A DNA stretch of 64,000 nt from positions 1 to 64,000 of the forward strand of contig NZ_JNXE01000015.1 of assembly GCF_000716605.1 (NCBI RefSeq). The letters are read 5' to 3'. How positions within the stretch are numbered: position 1 is the first letter of the stretch; every line of letters starts with the position of its first letter. This stretch comes from Streptomyces sp. NRRL F-525. GTDB lineage: Bacteria > Actinomycetota > Actinomycetes > Streptomycetales > Streptomycetaceae. This document shows, in pieces, positions 33,620 to 42,942 of the stretch. Below the pieces are notes generated by a model, which was not told where the DNA came from, made no database searches, and saw only the letters and a list, made by a program, of their open reading frames with translations. Both the position numbers and the translations under genes were made by a program.

Positions 33620-34459
33620 TCAGTGCACCCGTCCCTCGAAGCACTCCTTCGCGCCCGGCGCCGCCCCCGTTTTCGCCGCAGGCTGGAAACAAGCCCGCAC
33701 CACCGTCCCCGGCCCCGTCACCGCCATCAGCGTGTAGACGTACGACTCCGCGTCCACGGCGTTGCCCACCTCCGCGCCGTGCGCCGCCCCCGGCCGCCCC
33801 GGCACGCTCATCTCGATGCGGTCGCCGATGCGGCCGCCCCAGGTGCGGGCCCAGGTCGTGCCGCAGACTCGGCTGTGGCGGAGTTCCATCCAGGCTCCGG
33901 TGGCCGTCCGGTGCCGGGCGACGGTGTCCGGCTGGGCCGCGCAGCGCATGGCCATCGGGCTGCGGCCCTCGCAGGCCGCGCCGTGGCAGCCCGGGCCGGC
34001 GGGGGTGGCCGTGGTGGCGGCGGTGGGGGAGAGGGGTTCGGACGCGCGGGAGTCGGGGAGCAGGAGCAGGGCGAGGACCACGGCGGTCACGGCCACGGCG
34101 CAGACGGACGCGAGGACCGCGAGGGTTACGACGCCGCGTTGCTCCGGGACCGGGGGCGGGGGAGGGGGTGGGGAGGTGGGCGTCAGGGGTGCCGCTGTCG
34201 CCGCTGGTGGTCGGTCTTGGCTGGTCGCCGCCCGCCCGCTCGCCTCCGCCTCCGCGAGCTCCCACAGCGCCACGCACCGGCCCACCGGTTCGCCCGCGAG
34301 GCGGCACAGCTCCTCCACCGCCTCCCTCGGGGGCAGCGTCTTGCCGTTGAGGTACCGCTCCCAGGACGACTTGCTGTACGGCGTCTTCGCGGCGAGGCCC
34401 GCCAGGCTCAGGCCGGTCGCCGACCTCAACTCCCGCATCGCCGCGGCCAGTTGGTTCAT
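33620..34459 (-). CDS. XRE-family protein with membrane segment and DUF2690
   Basis: A 279-residue protein. An N-terminal XRE-type helix-turn-helix (MNQLAAAMRELRSATGLSL to SKSSWERYLNGKTLPP, residues 1-55) is followed by a proline-rich linker, one membrane helix (VVTLAVLASVCAVAVTAVVL, about 128-150), and an extracytoplasmic DUF2690-like domain (GPGCHGAACEGRSP to ECFEGRVH). The topology puts DNA binding inside and a sensing domain outside. Its ATG overlaps the stop of the upstream XRE-membrane protein (ATGA), so the two are made together. The CHGAAC motif is like those in the 33155-33370 and 32424-33158 proteins. Target and signal are unknown. Confidence 0.88.
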   Translation of the reverse strand: MNQLAAAMRELRSATGLSLAGLAAKTPYSKSSWERYLNGKTLPPREAVEELCRLAGEPVGRCVALWELAEAEASGRAATSQDRPPAATAAPLTPTSPPPPPPPVPEQRGVVTLAVLASVCAVAVTAVVLALLLLPDSRASEPLSPTAATTATPAGPGCHGAACEGRSPMAMRCAAQPDTVARHRTATGAWMELRHSRVCGTTWARTWGGRIGDRIEMSVPGRPGAAHGAEVGNAVDAESYVYTLMAVTGPGTVVRACFQPAAKTGAAPGAKECFEGRVH

Positions 34460-35232
34460 CCCCTGAGGGCCTTCCAGGTGTGCGGGCCGACCATGCCGTC
34501 CACGACGAGACCGGACCGCTTCTGGAACTGCTTGACCGCGTGTTCCGTCAGCGGGCCGAAGATCCCGTCGATACCGCCCGGCGAGATCCCCGCCCTGCGC
34601 AGCAGACACTGCGCCTCGGCGACATCGGGCCCGGCGTTGCCCACGGCCAGATTCTCCTGCTGGGTACGGCTGTTGCCCGCGTACCAGAGGCCGTCGGTCC
34701 GCTGGATCCGGCAGGGGTACGGCGACGCGGCCGTCGGCGCGGCGAGCGGGGCCGCCGATCGGGTCGTGGCCGTACTCGAAGCCCCGGGGCCGCCGCTGCT
34801 GTTGGCGTCCATGATGCGGACCGTCACCAGCACCGCCGACGAGACCGCCAGGACGAGGGTCACCGAGCCCGCCACGATCGCGATACGCAGGGCGCGTCGC
34901 TCGGGGGACCGGGGAGCCGGCTCCGGTGACGGCAAGTGGCTTGCCACCAGGGGCTGTTCGGGCATGGCCGTCCAGCCCTCCGCGGCCACCTCCCGCAGTG
35001 CCAGCAGACGGGCGGGGTCCTCGCCGCAGACCCGGGCCAGGGCCGCCAGCGCCTCCGCCGGCGGCAGGGAACGGGCGCCCAGATACCGCTCCCAGGACTT
35101 CGCGCTGTACCCCGTCCGCGCAGCCAACTGCCGGATGCTCAGGCCGCTGTGGTCCTTCAGGCGGCGCAGGCGTACCACCAACTGCCGTACCCGCGGATCC
35201 AGTTCCGCGGGCAGCACTTTCCAACGCGACAT
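34456..35232 (-). CDS. XRE-family membrane protein with peptidoglycan-binding domain
   Basis: A 258-residue protein with three parts. Residues 15-65 form a helix-turn-helix (VRLRRLKDHSGLSIRQLAAR to SAKSWERYLGARSLPP). A membrane helix follows near 92-115 (IAIVAGSVTLVLAVSSAVLV). Residues 190-258 form a PG_binding_1 domain outside the cell (VAEAQCLLRRAGISPGGIDG to GMVGPHTWKALRG). It looks like a one-component regulator that feels cell-wall polymer. It heads an operon with the DUF2690 paralogue and diverges from the secreted peptidoglycan-binding protein gene 296 bp away, a likely target. The ATG at 35232 is well placed (GGGGG upstream on the minus strand). Confidence 0.9.
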   Translation of the reverse strand: MSRWKVLPAELDPRVRQLVVRLRRLKDHSGLSIRQLAARTGYSAKSWERYLGARSLPPAEALAALARVCGEDPARLLALREVAAEGWTAMPEQPLVASHLPSPEPAPRSPERRALRIAIVAGSVTLVLAVSSAVLVTVRIMDANSSGGPGASSTATTRSAAPLAAPTAASPYPCRIQRTDGLWYAGNSRTQQENLAVGNAGPDVAEAQCLLRRAGISPGGIDGIFGPLTEHAVKQFQKRSGLVVDGMVGPHTWKALRG

Positions 35233-35528
35233 GTGTTCCCCCCACTTCGCGTTCAGGGGCCGGGGTCAGCGGTCCCTGCCGCGTCGCATTCTGCATCACT
35301 GACACCGCATCGCACGGCTATTCGGTTCCAGCGCGCGGAGGGAATCGGCCATGGTCCGCGAGGGGCCGTCAGGCGTCCCGTCCCGCCGTCCCCGCTGTCG
35401 GTGTCCCCGCAGGTCGGAGGCGGTGACGTCCCGTCGAGACGTCACTTCGGCGGCGACTGTGGCGGGGCGGCCCGGGCGGACCGCAGTCTCGTTCCAGCAC
35501 GACGACCGACTACCTGAAAGAGGAACGC

Positions 35529-35966
35529 ATGCGACCGAATGTCGTGGCCAGGACCCTCGTCAGCCTCACCGCCGTCGCCGGTATCGCGGTCGGGGGCGTC
35601 GCGTTCGCCGCCCCCAGCTTCGCCGCGCCGGCCGCCTCCGTACAGGCGTCCGACGTCTCGATCCAGGCGGTGCAGAACTTCGGCCTCTCCACCGCCGAGG
35701 CGAAGAAGGTGCAGAACTGGCTGCACACGTACTGGGGTTACACCGACACCATCGACGGCCAGCTCGGCCCGAACAGCTGGAAGGCGTTCCAGCGCAACCT
35801 CCAGACCTACTGGGGCTACACCGGCGCCATCGACGGCGACCCCGGTGTCAACACCATCAAGGCGCTCCAGCGGCTCCTGCAGAACTGGGGCTACACCGGC
35901 GCGATCGACGGCGACGCGGGCTCCGGCACCCGGGCCGCGTTCAAGAACTTCGCCAACGGCATCTGA
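35529..35966 (+). CDS. secreted protein with tandem peptidoglycan-binding repeats
   Basis: A 145-residue exported protein. The signal peptide (MRPNVVARTLVSLTAVAGIA, cut near APSFA) is followed by three tandem repeats of about 30 residues: WLHTYWGYTDTIDGQLGPNS, LQTYWGYTGAIDGDPGVNT and LLQNWGYTGAIDGDAGSGT. Each is a half-domain of the peptidoglycan-binding type, seen at the ends of wall hydrolases, but no hydrolase domain is present. It probably coats or modulates peptidoglycan. AAAGAGGAAC precedes the ATG. The nearest genes on the other side encode membrane XRE proteins with a related wall-binding domain. Confidence 0.9.
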   Translation: MRPNVVARTLVSLTAVAGIAVGGVAFAAPSFAAPAASVQASDVSIQAVQNFGLSTAEAKKVQNWLHTYWGYTDTIDGQLGPNSWKAFQRNLQTYWGYTGAIDGDPGVNTIKALQRLLQNWGYTGAIDGDAGSGTRAAFKNFANGI

Positions 35967-36030
35967 GCCGAGGGCGGTTGAGCCGGCGGCCTTTGACGGC
36001 AAGGACCTCTGACGGCAAGGGCCGTTCATG

Positions 36031-36070
36031 AAGGTGGCCCGTCCTCTCGGGGGAGAGGGCGGGCCACCTT
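36031..36070. terminator. terminator between peptidoglycan-binding gene and argS
   Basis: An almost perfect long hairpin: AAGGTGGCCCG (36031-36041) pairs with CGGGCCACCTT (36060-36070), with further CCTCTC/GAGAGG pairing inside. It lies between convergent genes and can act in both directions. Confidence 0.9.
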
Positions 36071-36116
36071 CACACGTGCGTGCTGAACACCCTTGTAGCT
36101 GCAGCTGCAGCTGTAG

Positions 36117-37886
36117 TTACAGCTTCTCGGGTGTCCTGATGCCCAGCAGTGCCATCCCCCGCTGCAGCGTCCGCGCCGTCAAGTCCACCAGGAACAGGCG
36201 GTTCTCGACGACCTCCGGGGCGTTGTCCGGGGACAGTACGTGGCACTGGTCGTAGAACGTCGTGAGCGTAGAGGCCAGTTGGTACAGGTACGCCGTCAGC
36301 TTGTGCGGGGCGTACTCCCTGGCGGCCTCCGCCACCACCTCGCTGAACTGGTCCAGGTGGAGGCCCAACGAGCGCTCCGCCGGGGCCAGTTCCAGCTCCG
36401 GGTGGGCCTGCGGGTGGAACTCGCCGGCCTTGCGGAGGATGGACTGGATGCGGGCGTAGGCGTACTGGAGGTACACCGCCGTGTCGCCGTTCAGGGAGAC
36501 CATCTGGTCCAGGTCGAACTTGTAGTCACGGACCGCGGACGTCGACAGGTCGGCGTACTTCACCGCGCCGATGCCCACGTAGCGGCCGTTGTCGATGATC
36601 TCCTGCTCGGTCAGGCCGACCTTCTCCGCCTTGTCCCGGACGACCGCCGTGGCGCGCTGTACCGCCTCGTCGAGGAGGTCCTCCAGCTTCACCGACACGC
36701 CCTCACGCGTCTTGAACGGCTTGCCGTCCTTGCCGAGGATCGTGCCGAAGGCCAACTGGTACGCCGTGACGTCGTCGTTGAGCCAGCCGGCCCGGCGGGC
36801 GGTCTCGAAGACCATCTTGAAGTGGAGGGACTGGCGGACGTCCACGACGTAGAGGAGCGAGGTCGCCTTGAGGTTGAAGACCCTGTCCCTGATCGCCGAC
36901 AGGTCCGTCGCCGCGTAGCCGTAGCCGCCGTCGGACTTGCGGACGATCAGCGGGACGCGGTTGCCGTCCGGGCCCTTGATGTCGTCGAAGAACACGCACA
37001 GCGCGCCGTCCGAGATCTCCGCGACGCCGGACTCCTCCAGGAGGCGGCAGGTCTCGTCCAGCATGTCGTTGTAACCCGACTCGCCGACGATGTCCGCGTC
37101 CCGGATCTCCATGTCCAGCTTCTCGAAGACGGAGAAGAAGTAGATCTTCGACTCGTCCACGAACTTCTGCCACGCGGCGAGGGTTTGCGGGTCGCCCGCC
37201 TGGAGGTCCACGACCCTGCGGCGGGCCCGGGTCTTGAACTCCTCGTCGGAGTCGAAGAGTTTGCGCGCGGCCTTGTAGAGACGGTCGAGGTTCGACATCG
37301 CCTCCTCGCCGGTGACCTGCGCGTCGGCGTGGTCCAACTCGCCCGGGTGCTCGTCCAGATACTGGATGAGCATGCCGAACTGCGTTCCCCAGTCGCCGAT
37401 GTGGTGCCGGCGGACCACCGACTCGCCGGTGAACTCCAGGAGTTGGACGACCGCGTCGCCGATCACCGCGGAGCGGAGGTGGCCTACGTGCATCTCCTTC
37501 GCCACGTTCGGTTGGGCGTAGTCGATGACCGTCGTGCCGGGGTGGGGGGCGAGGGGTACGCCGAGCCGCGCCGTGTCGTCGGCGTAGCGGGCGGCCAGGG
37601 TCTCGGTGATCGCGCGGTCGGTGATCGTCACGTTCAGGAAGCCGGGGCCGGAGACCTCGATGTCCTTGATCACGTCGCCGGTCTCCACGTTCGCGACGAC
37701 CTGTGTCGCCAGCTCCCGGGGGTTGGCCTTGGCCTTCTTCGCCAGGGCGAGGATGCCGTTCGCCTGGAAGTCGGCTCGGTCGCTCCGTCGCAGCAGGGGG
37801 TCCGCGGCGGCCTCCGGCAGGGTTGCCGTGAGGGCGTTCGCGAGGCGCTGGTGGACTAGGTCGGTGAGCGACGTGACCGAGGTCAT
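36117..37886 (-). CDS. argS: arginyl-tRNA synthetase
   Basis: A 589-residue class I aminoacyl-tRNA synthetase. The HIGH-type motif is [14 protein letters not shown] near residue 125, and the C-terminal DALR anticodon-binding domain ends [13 protein letters not shown]. The N-terminal Add-1 domain ([17 protein letters not shown]) recognises the tRNA D-loop. Like many ArgRS it has no strict KMSKS, only a degenerate [14 protein letters not shown] loop. The ATG at 37886 ([15 protein letters not shown]) is chosen; the frame continues upstream but only through repeat sequence. It diverges from lysS across a 614-bp gap full of family B repeats. Identity is certain. Confidence 0.97.
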   Translation of the reverse strand: MTSVTSLTDLVHQRLANALTATLPEAAADPLLRRSDRADFQANGILALAKKAKANPRELATQVVANVETGDVIKDIEVSGPGFLNVTITDRAITETLAARYADDTARLGVPLAPHPGTTVIDYAQPNVAKEMHVGHLRSAVIGDAVVQLLEFTGESVVRRHHIGDWGTQFGMLIQYLDEHPGELDHADAQVTGEEAMSNLDRLYKAARKLFDSDEEFKTRARRRVVDLQAGDPQTLAAWQKFVDESKIYFFSVFEKLDMEIRDADIVGESGYNDMLDETCRLLEESGVAEISDGALCVFFDDIKGPDGNRVPLIVRKSDGGYGYAATDLSAIRDRVFNLKATSLLYVVDVRQSLHFKMVFETARRAGWLNDDVTAYQLAFGTILGKDGKPFKTREGVSVKLEDLLDEAVQRATAVVRDKAEKVGLTEQEIIDNGRYVGIGAVKYADLSTSAVRDYKFDLDQMVSLNGDTAVYLQYAYARIQSILRKAGEFHPQAHPELELAPAERSLGLHLDQFSEVVAEAAREYAPHKLTAYLYQLASTLTTFYDQCHVLSPDNAPEVVENRLFLVDLTARTLQRGMALLGIRTPEKL

Positions 37887-37974
37887 GGGGTGGGAGCCGT
37901 TCTCCTGGTGGGTTTGGTAGACACCCTCAGTATCCCACGGGGGGTAAAGCGAGTTTCTCGGGCGCGGGCCCGGC

Positions 37975-38329
37975 GGGGGCTGGCCGCGCAGTTCCCCGCG
38001 CCCCTTGAGGGCCTCGGGCCTCGCGGCTCTTGAAGGTGGCGGGGGTGTCGTCCAGGCCTCAGCCGCTGCGGGCCCGGTGGGGGCTGGTCGCGCAGTTCCC
38101 CGCGCCCCTGGGAGGCGGCTGCGCCGCCGTCCAGGCCTTGGGCCTCGCGGGTCTTGAAGGTGGCGGGGGTGTCGTCCAGGTCTCAGCCGCTGCGGGCCCG
38201 GTGGGGGCTGGCCGCGCAGTTCCCCGCGCCCCTTGGAGGCGGCTGCGCCGCCGTCCAAGCCTCGCACCCCTCCACCCCGCGAACCCTGACGCCCTTAAGG
38301 GGCGCGGGGAACTGCGCGACAAGCACCCA
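37975..38329. repeat. cluster of family B dispersed repeats between argS and lysS
   Basis: Three direct cores (37975-38006, 38079-38109, 38203-38234) and one inverted core (38297-38329) of GGGGGCTGG(T/C)CGCGCAGTTC...CCCGCGCCCCT lie within 355 bp. The second and third belong to a larger 105-bp unit (38029-38133 and 38153-38257) repeated with a 124-bp period. The rest of the 614-bp gap is C-rich near 38340-38400. The gap must also contain both gene promoters. Confidence 0.92.
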
Positions 38330-38500
38330 CCGGACCCGCACCCTGCCCACAACCGAAACCACCCACCCCAAACCCACCCCCACCCACGGTCACGCGCTTG
38401 GAAAAGGCGTTTTCGTGGAAGTGAGGTCGCCTGGGACAATGAGACGGTCAGTCGTGCGACCGTACCGGCTGCCCGTGCAGAACTGTCAGAAAAAGAGGAC

Positions 38501-40246
38501 GTGCCGATCGTGGCTCAGAGCACCGAGACCACCGACTGGGTCTCCCGTTTCGCGGATGAGGTCATCGAGGAGTCGGAGCGTCGGGCCCCGGGCAAACCGG
38601 TCGTCGTCGCGTCCGGACTGTCCCCCTCCGGCCCCATCCACCTCGGCAACCTCCGCGAGGTCATGACCCCGCACCTCGTCGCCGACGAGATCCGCCGCCG
38701 GGGCCACGAGGTCCGCCACCTCATCTCCTGGGACGACTACGACCGCTACCGCAAGGTGCCGAACGGGGTCGAGGGGGTCGACGCCGGCTGGGCCGAGCAC
38801 ATCGGCAAGCCGCTGACCTCCGTACCGGCCCCGAAGGGTTCCGCCTACCCGAACTGGGCCGAGCACTTCAAGGCCGCCATGGTCGCCTCCCTCGCCGAGC
38901 TGGGCGTGGAGTTCGACGGGATCAGCCAGACCGCCCAGTACACCTCCGGCGTGTACCGCGAGCAGATCCTGCACGCCATGAAGCACCGCGGCGACATCGA
39001 CGCGATCCTGGAGCAGTACCGCACCAAGAAGGCCCCGCCGAAGAAGCAGCAGTCGCAGAAGCCCGTCGACGACGCCGAGCTGGAGGCCGAGGCCGGGTCC
39101 GGCGCGGCCGAGGAGGACGACGGCAGCTCCGGTTCCGCCGGGTACTTCCCGTACAAGCCCTTCTGCGGCAGCTGCGGCAAGGACCTCACCACCGTCACGG
39201 CCTACGACGACGACACCACCGAGCTGACCTACGTCTGCACGGAGGACGGCTTCACCGAGACCGTCCTGCTGAGTGAGTTCAACCGGGGCAAGCTGGTCTG
39301 GAAGGTCGACTGGCCCATGCGCTGGGCCTACGAAGGCGTCATCTTCGAGCCGAGCGGTGTCGACCACTCCTCCCCGGGCTCCTCCTTCCAGGTCGGCGGG
39401 CAGATCGTCGGGATCTTCGGCGGCGAGCGGCCCATCGGGCCCATGTACGCCTTCGTCGGCATCAGCGGCATGGCCAAGATGTCCAGCAGCAAGGGCGGGG
39501 TCCCCACCCCGGCCGACGCGCTCCAGATCATGGAACCGCAGCTCCTGCGCTGGCTCTACGCCCGCCGCCGCCCCAACCAGTCCTTCAAGATCGCCTTCGA
39601 CCAGGAGATCCAGCGCCTCTACGACGAGTGGGACAAGCTGGACGGGAAGGTCGCGGAGGGGGCAGCCCTGCCCGCCGACCTCGCCGCGCACTCCCGTGCC
39701 GTGCGCACCGCCGCCGGTGAGCTGCCCCGCACGCCCCGCCCGATGCCGTACCGGACCCTCGCGTCCGTCGCCGACATCACCGCCGGAGCCGAGGACCAGA
39801 CGCTGCGCATCCTCAGCGAACTCGACCCGGCCGACCCCCTGTCCACCCTCGACGAGGTCCGCCCCCGGCTCGACAAGGCCGAGGCCTGGATCAACACGCA
39901 CGTCCCCGCCGACCAGCGGACCATCGTGCGCGACGAACCCGACACCGAACTCCTCAAGTCCCTCGACGAGCCCTCCCAGCAGTCGCTACGGCTGCTGCGC
40001 GACGGCCTCGCCGACCACTGGTCCCTGGACGGCCTGAGCCACCTCGTCTACGGCGTCCCCAAGGTCCAGGCCGGCTTCTCCGCCGACGCGACCGCCAAGG
40101 AACTCCCGCCGGAGATCAAGACCGCCCAGCGGACGTTCTTCGCCCTCCTCTACCACCTGCTCGTGAGCCGCGACACCGGGCCGCGTCTGCCCACGCTGCT
40201 GCTGGCTGTTGGACAGGAGCGGGTGCGGAGGCTGCTGGGGGAGTAG
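38501..40246 (+). CDS. lysS: lysyl-tRNA synthetase, class I
   Basis: A 581-residue class I LysRS, the archaeal-type enzyme used by Streptomyces alongside or instead of class II. The HIGH motif equivalent is PSGPIHLGNLREVM, and KMSSSKG is intact. A zinc-finger-like CGSCGKDL...YVC block lies near residue 225, and an acidic, low-complexity insert (around residues 185-215) precedes it. I use the GTG at 38501 (VPIVAQSTETTDW) because AGAGGA is just upstream; GTG at 38510 is possible. The upstream open frame through the repeats is not coding. It diverges from argS. A 25-bp terminator stem follows its stop. Confidence 0.96.
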   Translation: MPIVAQSTETTDWVSRFADEVIEESERRAPGKPVVVASGLSPSGPIHLGNLREVMTPHLVADEIRRRGHEVRHLISWDDYDRYRKVPNGVEGVDAGWAEHIGKPLTSVPAPKGSAYPNWAEHFKAAMVASLAELGVEFDGISQTAQYTSGVYREQILHAMKHRGDIDAILEQYRTKKAPPKKQQSQKPVDDAELEAEAGSGAAEEDDGSSGSAGYFPYKPFCGSCGKDLTTVTAYDDDTTELTYVCTEDGFTETVLLSEFNRGKLVWKVDWPMRWAYEGVIFEPSGVDHSSPGSSFQVGGQIVGIFGGERPIGPMYAFVGISGMAKMSSSKGGVPTPADALQIMEPQLLRWLYARRRPNQSFKIAFDQEIQRLYDEWDKLDGKVAEGAALPADLAAHSRAVRTAAGELPRTPRPMPYRTLASVADITAGAEDQTLRILSELDPADPLSTLDEVRPRLDKAEAWINTHVPADQRTIVRDEPDTELLKSLDEPSQQSLRLLRDGLADHWSLDGLSHLVYGVPKVQAGFSADATAKELPPEIKTAQRTFFALLYHLLVSRDTGPRLPTLLLAVGQERVRRLLGE

Positions 40247-40264
40247 CACCCCGGCCAGTCGGAT

Positions 40265-40320
40265 CTACGACGATGAGGGCGCCCCGAGCCGACCAGCTCG
40301 GGGCGCCCTCATCGTCGTAG
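40265..40320. terminator. terminator between lysS and DUF2637 gene
   Basis: A perfect 25-bp stem (40265-40289 and 40296-40320) with a 6-nt loop lies between lysS and the convergent DUF2637 gene. It is the longest hairpin in the window. Confidence 0.93.
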
Positions 40321-40339
40321 GAGATCGGACCGGGACCGC

Positions 40340-41698
40340 TTACGCGATGTGGTCCTCCTGGAGTTCCGCCGTGTGGCGGTTGGTGAAGCGCTTGGCCATG
40401 CGGTCGGCGTCGCGGTGCGGGAGCGTGATGCCGTAGGTGGCCTCGACGTCGTCGCGGAACTGGCCGCCCGTCGGGTAGCTGCCGTCTATCGACTTCTTGA
40501 AGATGAGGTAGTAGTCGTCCTCGGACGGCTCCGTGCCGCCGCCCGCGCCCAGTTCACGGGTACGGCCGGGACCCGCCGGGATCGGGAACGTGCCGGTGTC
40601 CTCCGGCGAGGGCTCCGGCTCGGGGAGCGGCGGCTCCTCGAACTGCTGCTGGGGGAAGGCCTGTTGCTGCGGGAACGGCTGCTGTTGCTGCTCGAACCGC
40701 TGCTGCTCCTCCTCGTACTGCTGGAACTGCTCGGCCTGCTGCTGCTCCGCGTACCACTGGCGGTAGGCCGAGTCCGGGTCGTACGTCGGGTCGTAGCCGC
40801 CCTGGTACGCCACCGTCTGCGGGTCACGCGAGTGCAGCCACGGGTTCTGCGGCTCGGCCTGGTCCCGCGACTGCTCGTGCCGCTCGTTGCCCTCGGCGGC
40901 CGGGAGTTGCTCGCGGACTGGCGTCGGGGTGTTCTGGACGGCCGGTGGCGTCGGCTGCTCCTGCTCGCGGACCGGCTCCAACTGCGGGGCCGGGGGCAGC
41001 AGTACGGGCTCGATGCCCGCCGCCGCGAGGCCCGAGGGGGCCGTCTCCGCGAGGGGGACGCCGTAGCGCGCCAGGCGCAGCGGCATCATCGACTCCACCG
41101 GGGCCTTGCGGCGCCAGGCGCGGCCGAAGCGGGAGTGCAGGCGGGCCTGGTAGACGAGGCGGTCCTGCTCCAGCTTGATGACCTGCTCGTAGGAGCGCAG
41201 CTCCCAGAGCTTCATCCGGCGCCAGAGCAGGAACGTGGGGACGGGGGAGAGCAGCCAGCGGGTGAGGCGGACGCCCTCCATGTGCTTGTCGGCCGTGATG
41301 TCGGCGATCCGGCCGATCGCGTGCCGGGCCGCCTCCACCGAGACCACGAACAGGATCGGGATCACCGCGTGCATACCGACCCCGAGCGGGTCGGGCCAGG
41401 CCGCGGCGCCGTTGAACGCGATCGTCGCGACCGTCAGCAGCCAGGCCGTCTGGCGCAGCAGCGGGAAGGGGATCCTGATCCAGGTCAGGAGCAGGTCGAG
41501 GGCGAGCAGGACACAGATACCCGCGTCGATGCCGATCGGGAAGACATACGCGAAGTTCCCGAAGCCCTTCTTCAGGGCGAGCTCGCGCACCGCGGCGTAC
41601 GAACCGGCGAAGCCGATACCGGCGATGACGACCGCACCGGAGACGACCACACCGATGAGTACCCGGTGCATACGTGTGAGCTGAATGGGTGCGGACAC
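40340..41698 (-). CDS. DUF2637 membrane protein with Gln/Glu-rich linker
   Basis: A 452-residue protein. The first 150 residues carry about four membrane helices and match DUF2637, a family that includes spread-type (SpdB) proteins of Streptomyces integrative elements and chromosomal relatives. A basic helix follows (WRRMKLWELRSYEQVIKLEQ). Residues 270-385 are low-complexity, with runs of Q and E (YEEEQQRFEQQQQPFPQQQ). The last 60 residues (DDYYLIFKKSIDGSYPTGGQ to AKRFTNRHT) form a small conserved domain seen in element regulators. The GTG at 41698 follows AAGGGGAGGGGAG. No integrase or plasmid replication gene is near, so it is probably a resident chromosomal copy. Confidence 0.82.
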   Translation of the reverse strand: MSAPIQLTRMHRVLIGVVVSGAVVIAGIGFAGSYAAVRELALKKGFGNFAYVFPIGIDAGICVLLALDLLLTWIRIPFPLLRQTAWLLTVATIAFNGAAAWPDPLGVGMHAVIPILFVVSVEAARHAIGRIADITADKHMEGVRLTRWLLSPVPTFLLWRRMKLWELRSYEQVIKLEQDRLVYQARLHSRFGRAWRRKAPVESMMPLRLARYGVPLAETAPSGLAAAGIEPVLLPPAPQLEPVREQEQPTPPAVQNTPTPVREQLPAAEGNERHEQSRDQAEPQNPWLHSRDPQTVAYQGGYDPTYDPDSAYRQWYAEQQQAEQFQQYEEEQQRFEQQQQPFPQQQAFPQQQFEEPPLPEPEPSPEDTGTFPIPAGPGRTRELGAGGGTEPSEDDYYLIFKKSIDGSYPTGGQFRDDVEATYGITLPHRDADRMAKRFTNRHTAELQEDHIA

Positions 41699-41870
41699 CC
41701 GGACTCCCCTCCCCTTACATGTTGTTGCGCGCAACAGGGTGGCACATGTGTGCGGCGTCCCGGGTGCCGGACTGTCAGGAGCCCGGTCCGCGAAGGGGCC
41801 GGGCTCCGTCAAAGGGCCTTGCTGACCTGCGAGTTGAGGCCGGCAAATGGACCGGATGTGAAATGTGCGG

Positions 41871-42824
41871 TCAGCTCTTGTCCGCGGCGGAAGAGGCGGA
41901 GGAGGAAGCGGTGGCCGCCGGGGCCTTCGCGTCCGACTTCGCCGCCGACTTGGAGGCGGACGGGGAGGCGGACTTGGCGGGCGACTTGGACGGGGACTTC
42001 GAGGGCGTGCTGCTCGCCCCGCCCGAGCCGGAGCCCGAACTCCCGCCCGCGCCCGTGCCGTTGGCCGACGTGACCGCCGCCACCGCCTCCTTCACGGCCT
42101 TCTCCGCCGCCTTCGTCAGCGTGTCCGCGCTCGGGGCCTTCTCGCCCGCGAGGCCCGCGCCGTTGTAGTCGATCGTGACGACCACGTTCTCGACCCGCGC
42201 CACCACCGTCTGCTGCTTGAAGGCGCCTTCCTTCTTCTTCAGGTCGTAGCGCACCGCCGTCGCCTCGGCGCCCGCGCCCGCGACCGGCTCCGACTTGGCG
42301 TTCTTCGCGCCGGTGACGGACTGCGCCTCCTGCACCTGCTTCGCGTAGTACGCGGCGGCCAGCTTGTCGCCCTCGCCCTGCGTCTGCGAGGAGTCGAACC
42401 GCAGCAACGACACGTTCAGCCAGCGGAACTGCGAACCCTTGACCCCGTTGTTGTCCAGGCTCGTCCAGGAGCAACTGCCGCGCGACGCCGTGTCGCTGGA
42501 GGTGCCCTCCTTGCCCGACTTGGCACCCTTCGGCACCAGCTCGGTCAACGTCTTCTTCGACAGCACCGCACACGGCTCGGGCAGCTTCTGGTACGCCGCC
42601 GCCTGCACCGTCGGAGCGGCGGTCGCGTCGGCCGACGTCGTCGCGCCGGGGCCGGTCGTGTCCTTGCCCGCGCCGTCGTCGGAGCCGGAGTCCGAGGAGC
42701 AGCCGGCCGCGATCAGCATCACCGGGACGGCGGCCGCGCAGACAAGGAGGCGGCTCAGACGCGTCGCCCGCTGCTGGTCACTGTGCTCTCGCTGTGCTGC
42801 TTGATGCATGGTTCCTTCACTCAT
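41871..42824 (-). CDS. DUF3558 lipoprotein, first paralogue
   Basis: A 317-residue lipoprotein: basic start, hydrophobic core and lipobox LIAAGC near residue 42 (MLIAAGCSSDSGSDDG). The globular part (YQKLPEPCAVLSKKTLTELV to VVVTIDYNGAG) fits DUF3558, a family of actinobacterial surface lipoproteins of unknown function. The last 65 residues are Ser/Ala/Lys-rich (SSTPSKSPSKSPAKSASPSA) and likely disordered. Upstream on the same strand lies a second, diverged copy (42943-43803), so the pair arose by duplication. A 120-bp gap separates them. Outer-face location is confident. Confidence 0.85.
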   Translation of the reverse strand: MSEGTMHQAAQREHSDQQRATRLSRLLVCAAAVPVMLIAAGCSSDSGSDDGAGKDTTGPGATTSADATAAPTVQAAAYQKLPEPCAVLSKKTLTELVPKGAKSGKEGTSSDTASRGSCSWTSLDNNGVKGSQFRWLNVSLLRFDSSQTQGEGDKLAAAYYAKQVQEAQSVTGAKNAKSEPVAGAGAEATAVRYDLKKKEGAFKQQTVVARVENVVVTIDYNGAGLAGEKAPSADTLTKAAEKAVKEAVAAVTSANGTGAGGSSGSGSGGASSTPSKSPSKSPAKSASPSASKSAAKSDAKAPAATASSSASSAADKS

Positions 42825-42942
42825 GACGCTCGTGGTTCCTGCCGTCGGATCGGGTCCGAGGGGCCACGGTACGCGGTGAGTCAGCTGTGCGGTCTCCGTT
42901 CACGGCCTTTGCGCGACCCCGCGAACGGCCCTCCCGAACGCC

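Noticed and set aside
37887..38500. Long forward and reverse frames across the argS-lysS gap
   Set aside because: They are extensions of argS and lysS through family B repeats; the amino-acid pattern repeats with the DNA and has no independent start signals.
40340..41698. Integrative element suggested by DUF2637/SpdB resemblance
   Set aside because: No integrase, excisionase, replication gene or tRNA-linked att site is visible around it; bdtA has an excisionase-like fold but is a known developmental gene.
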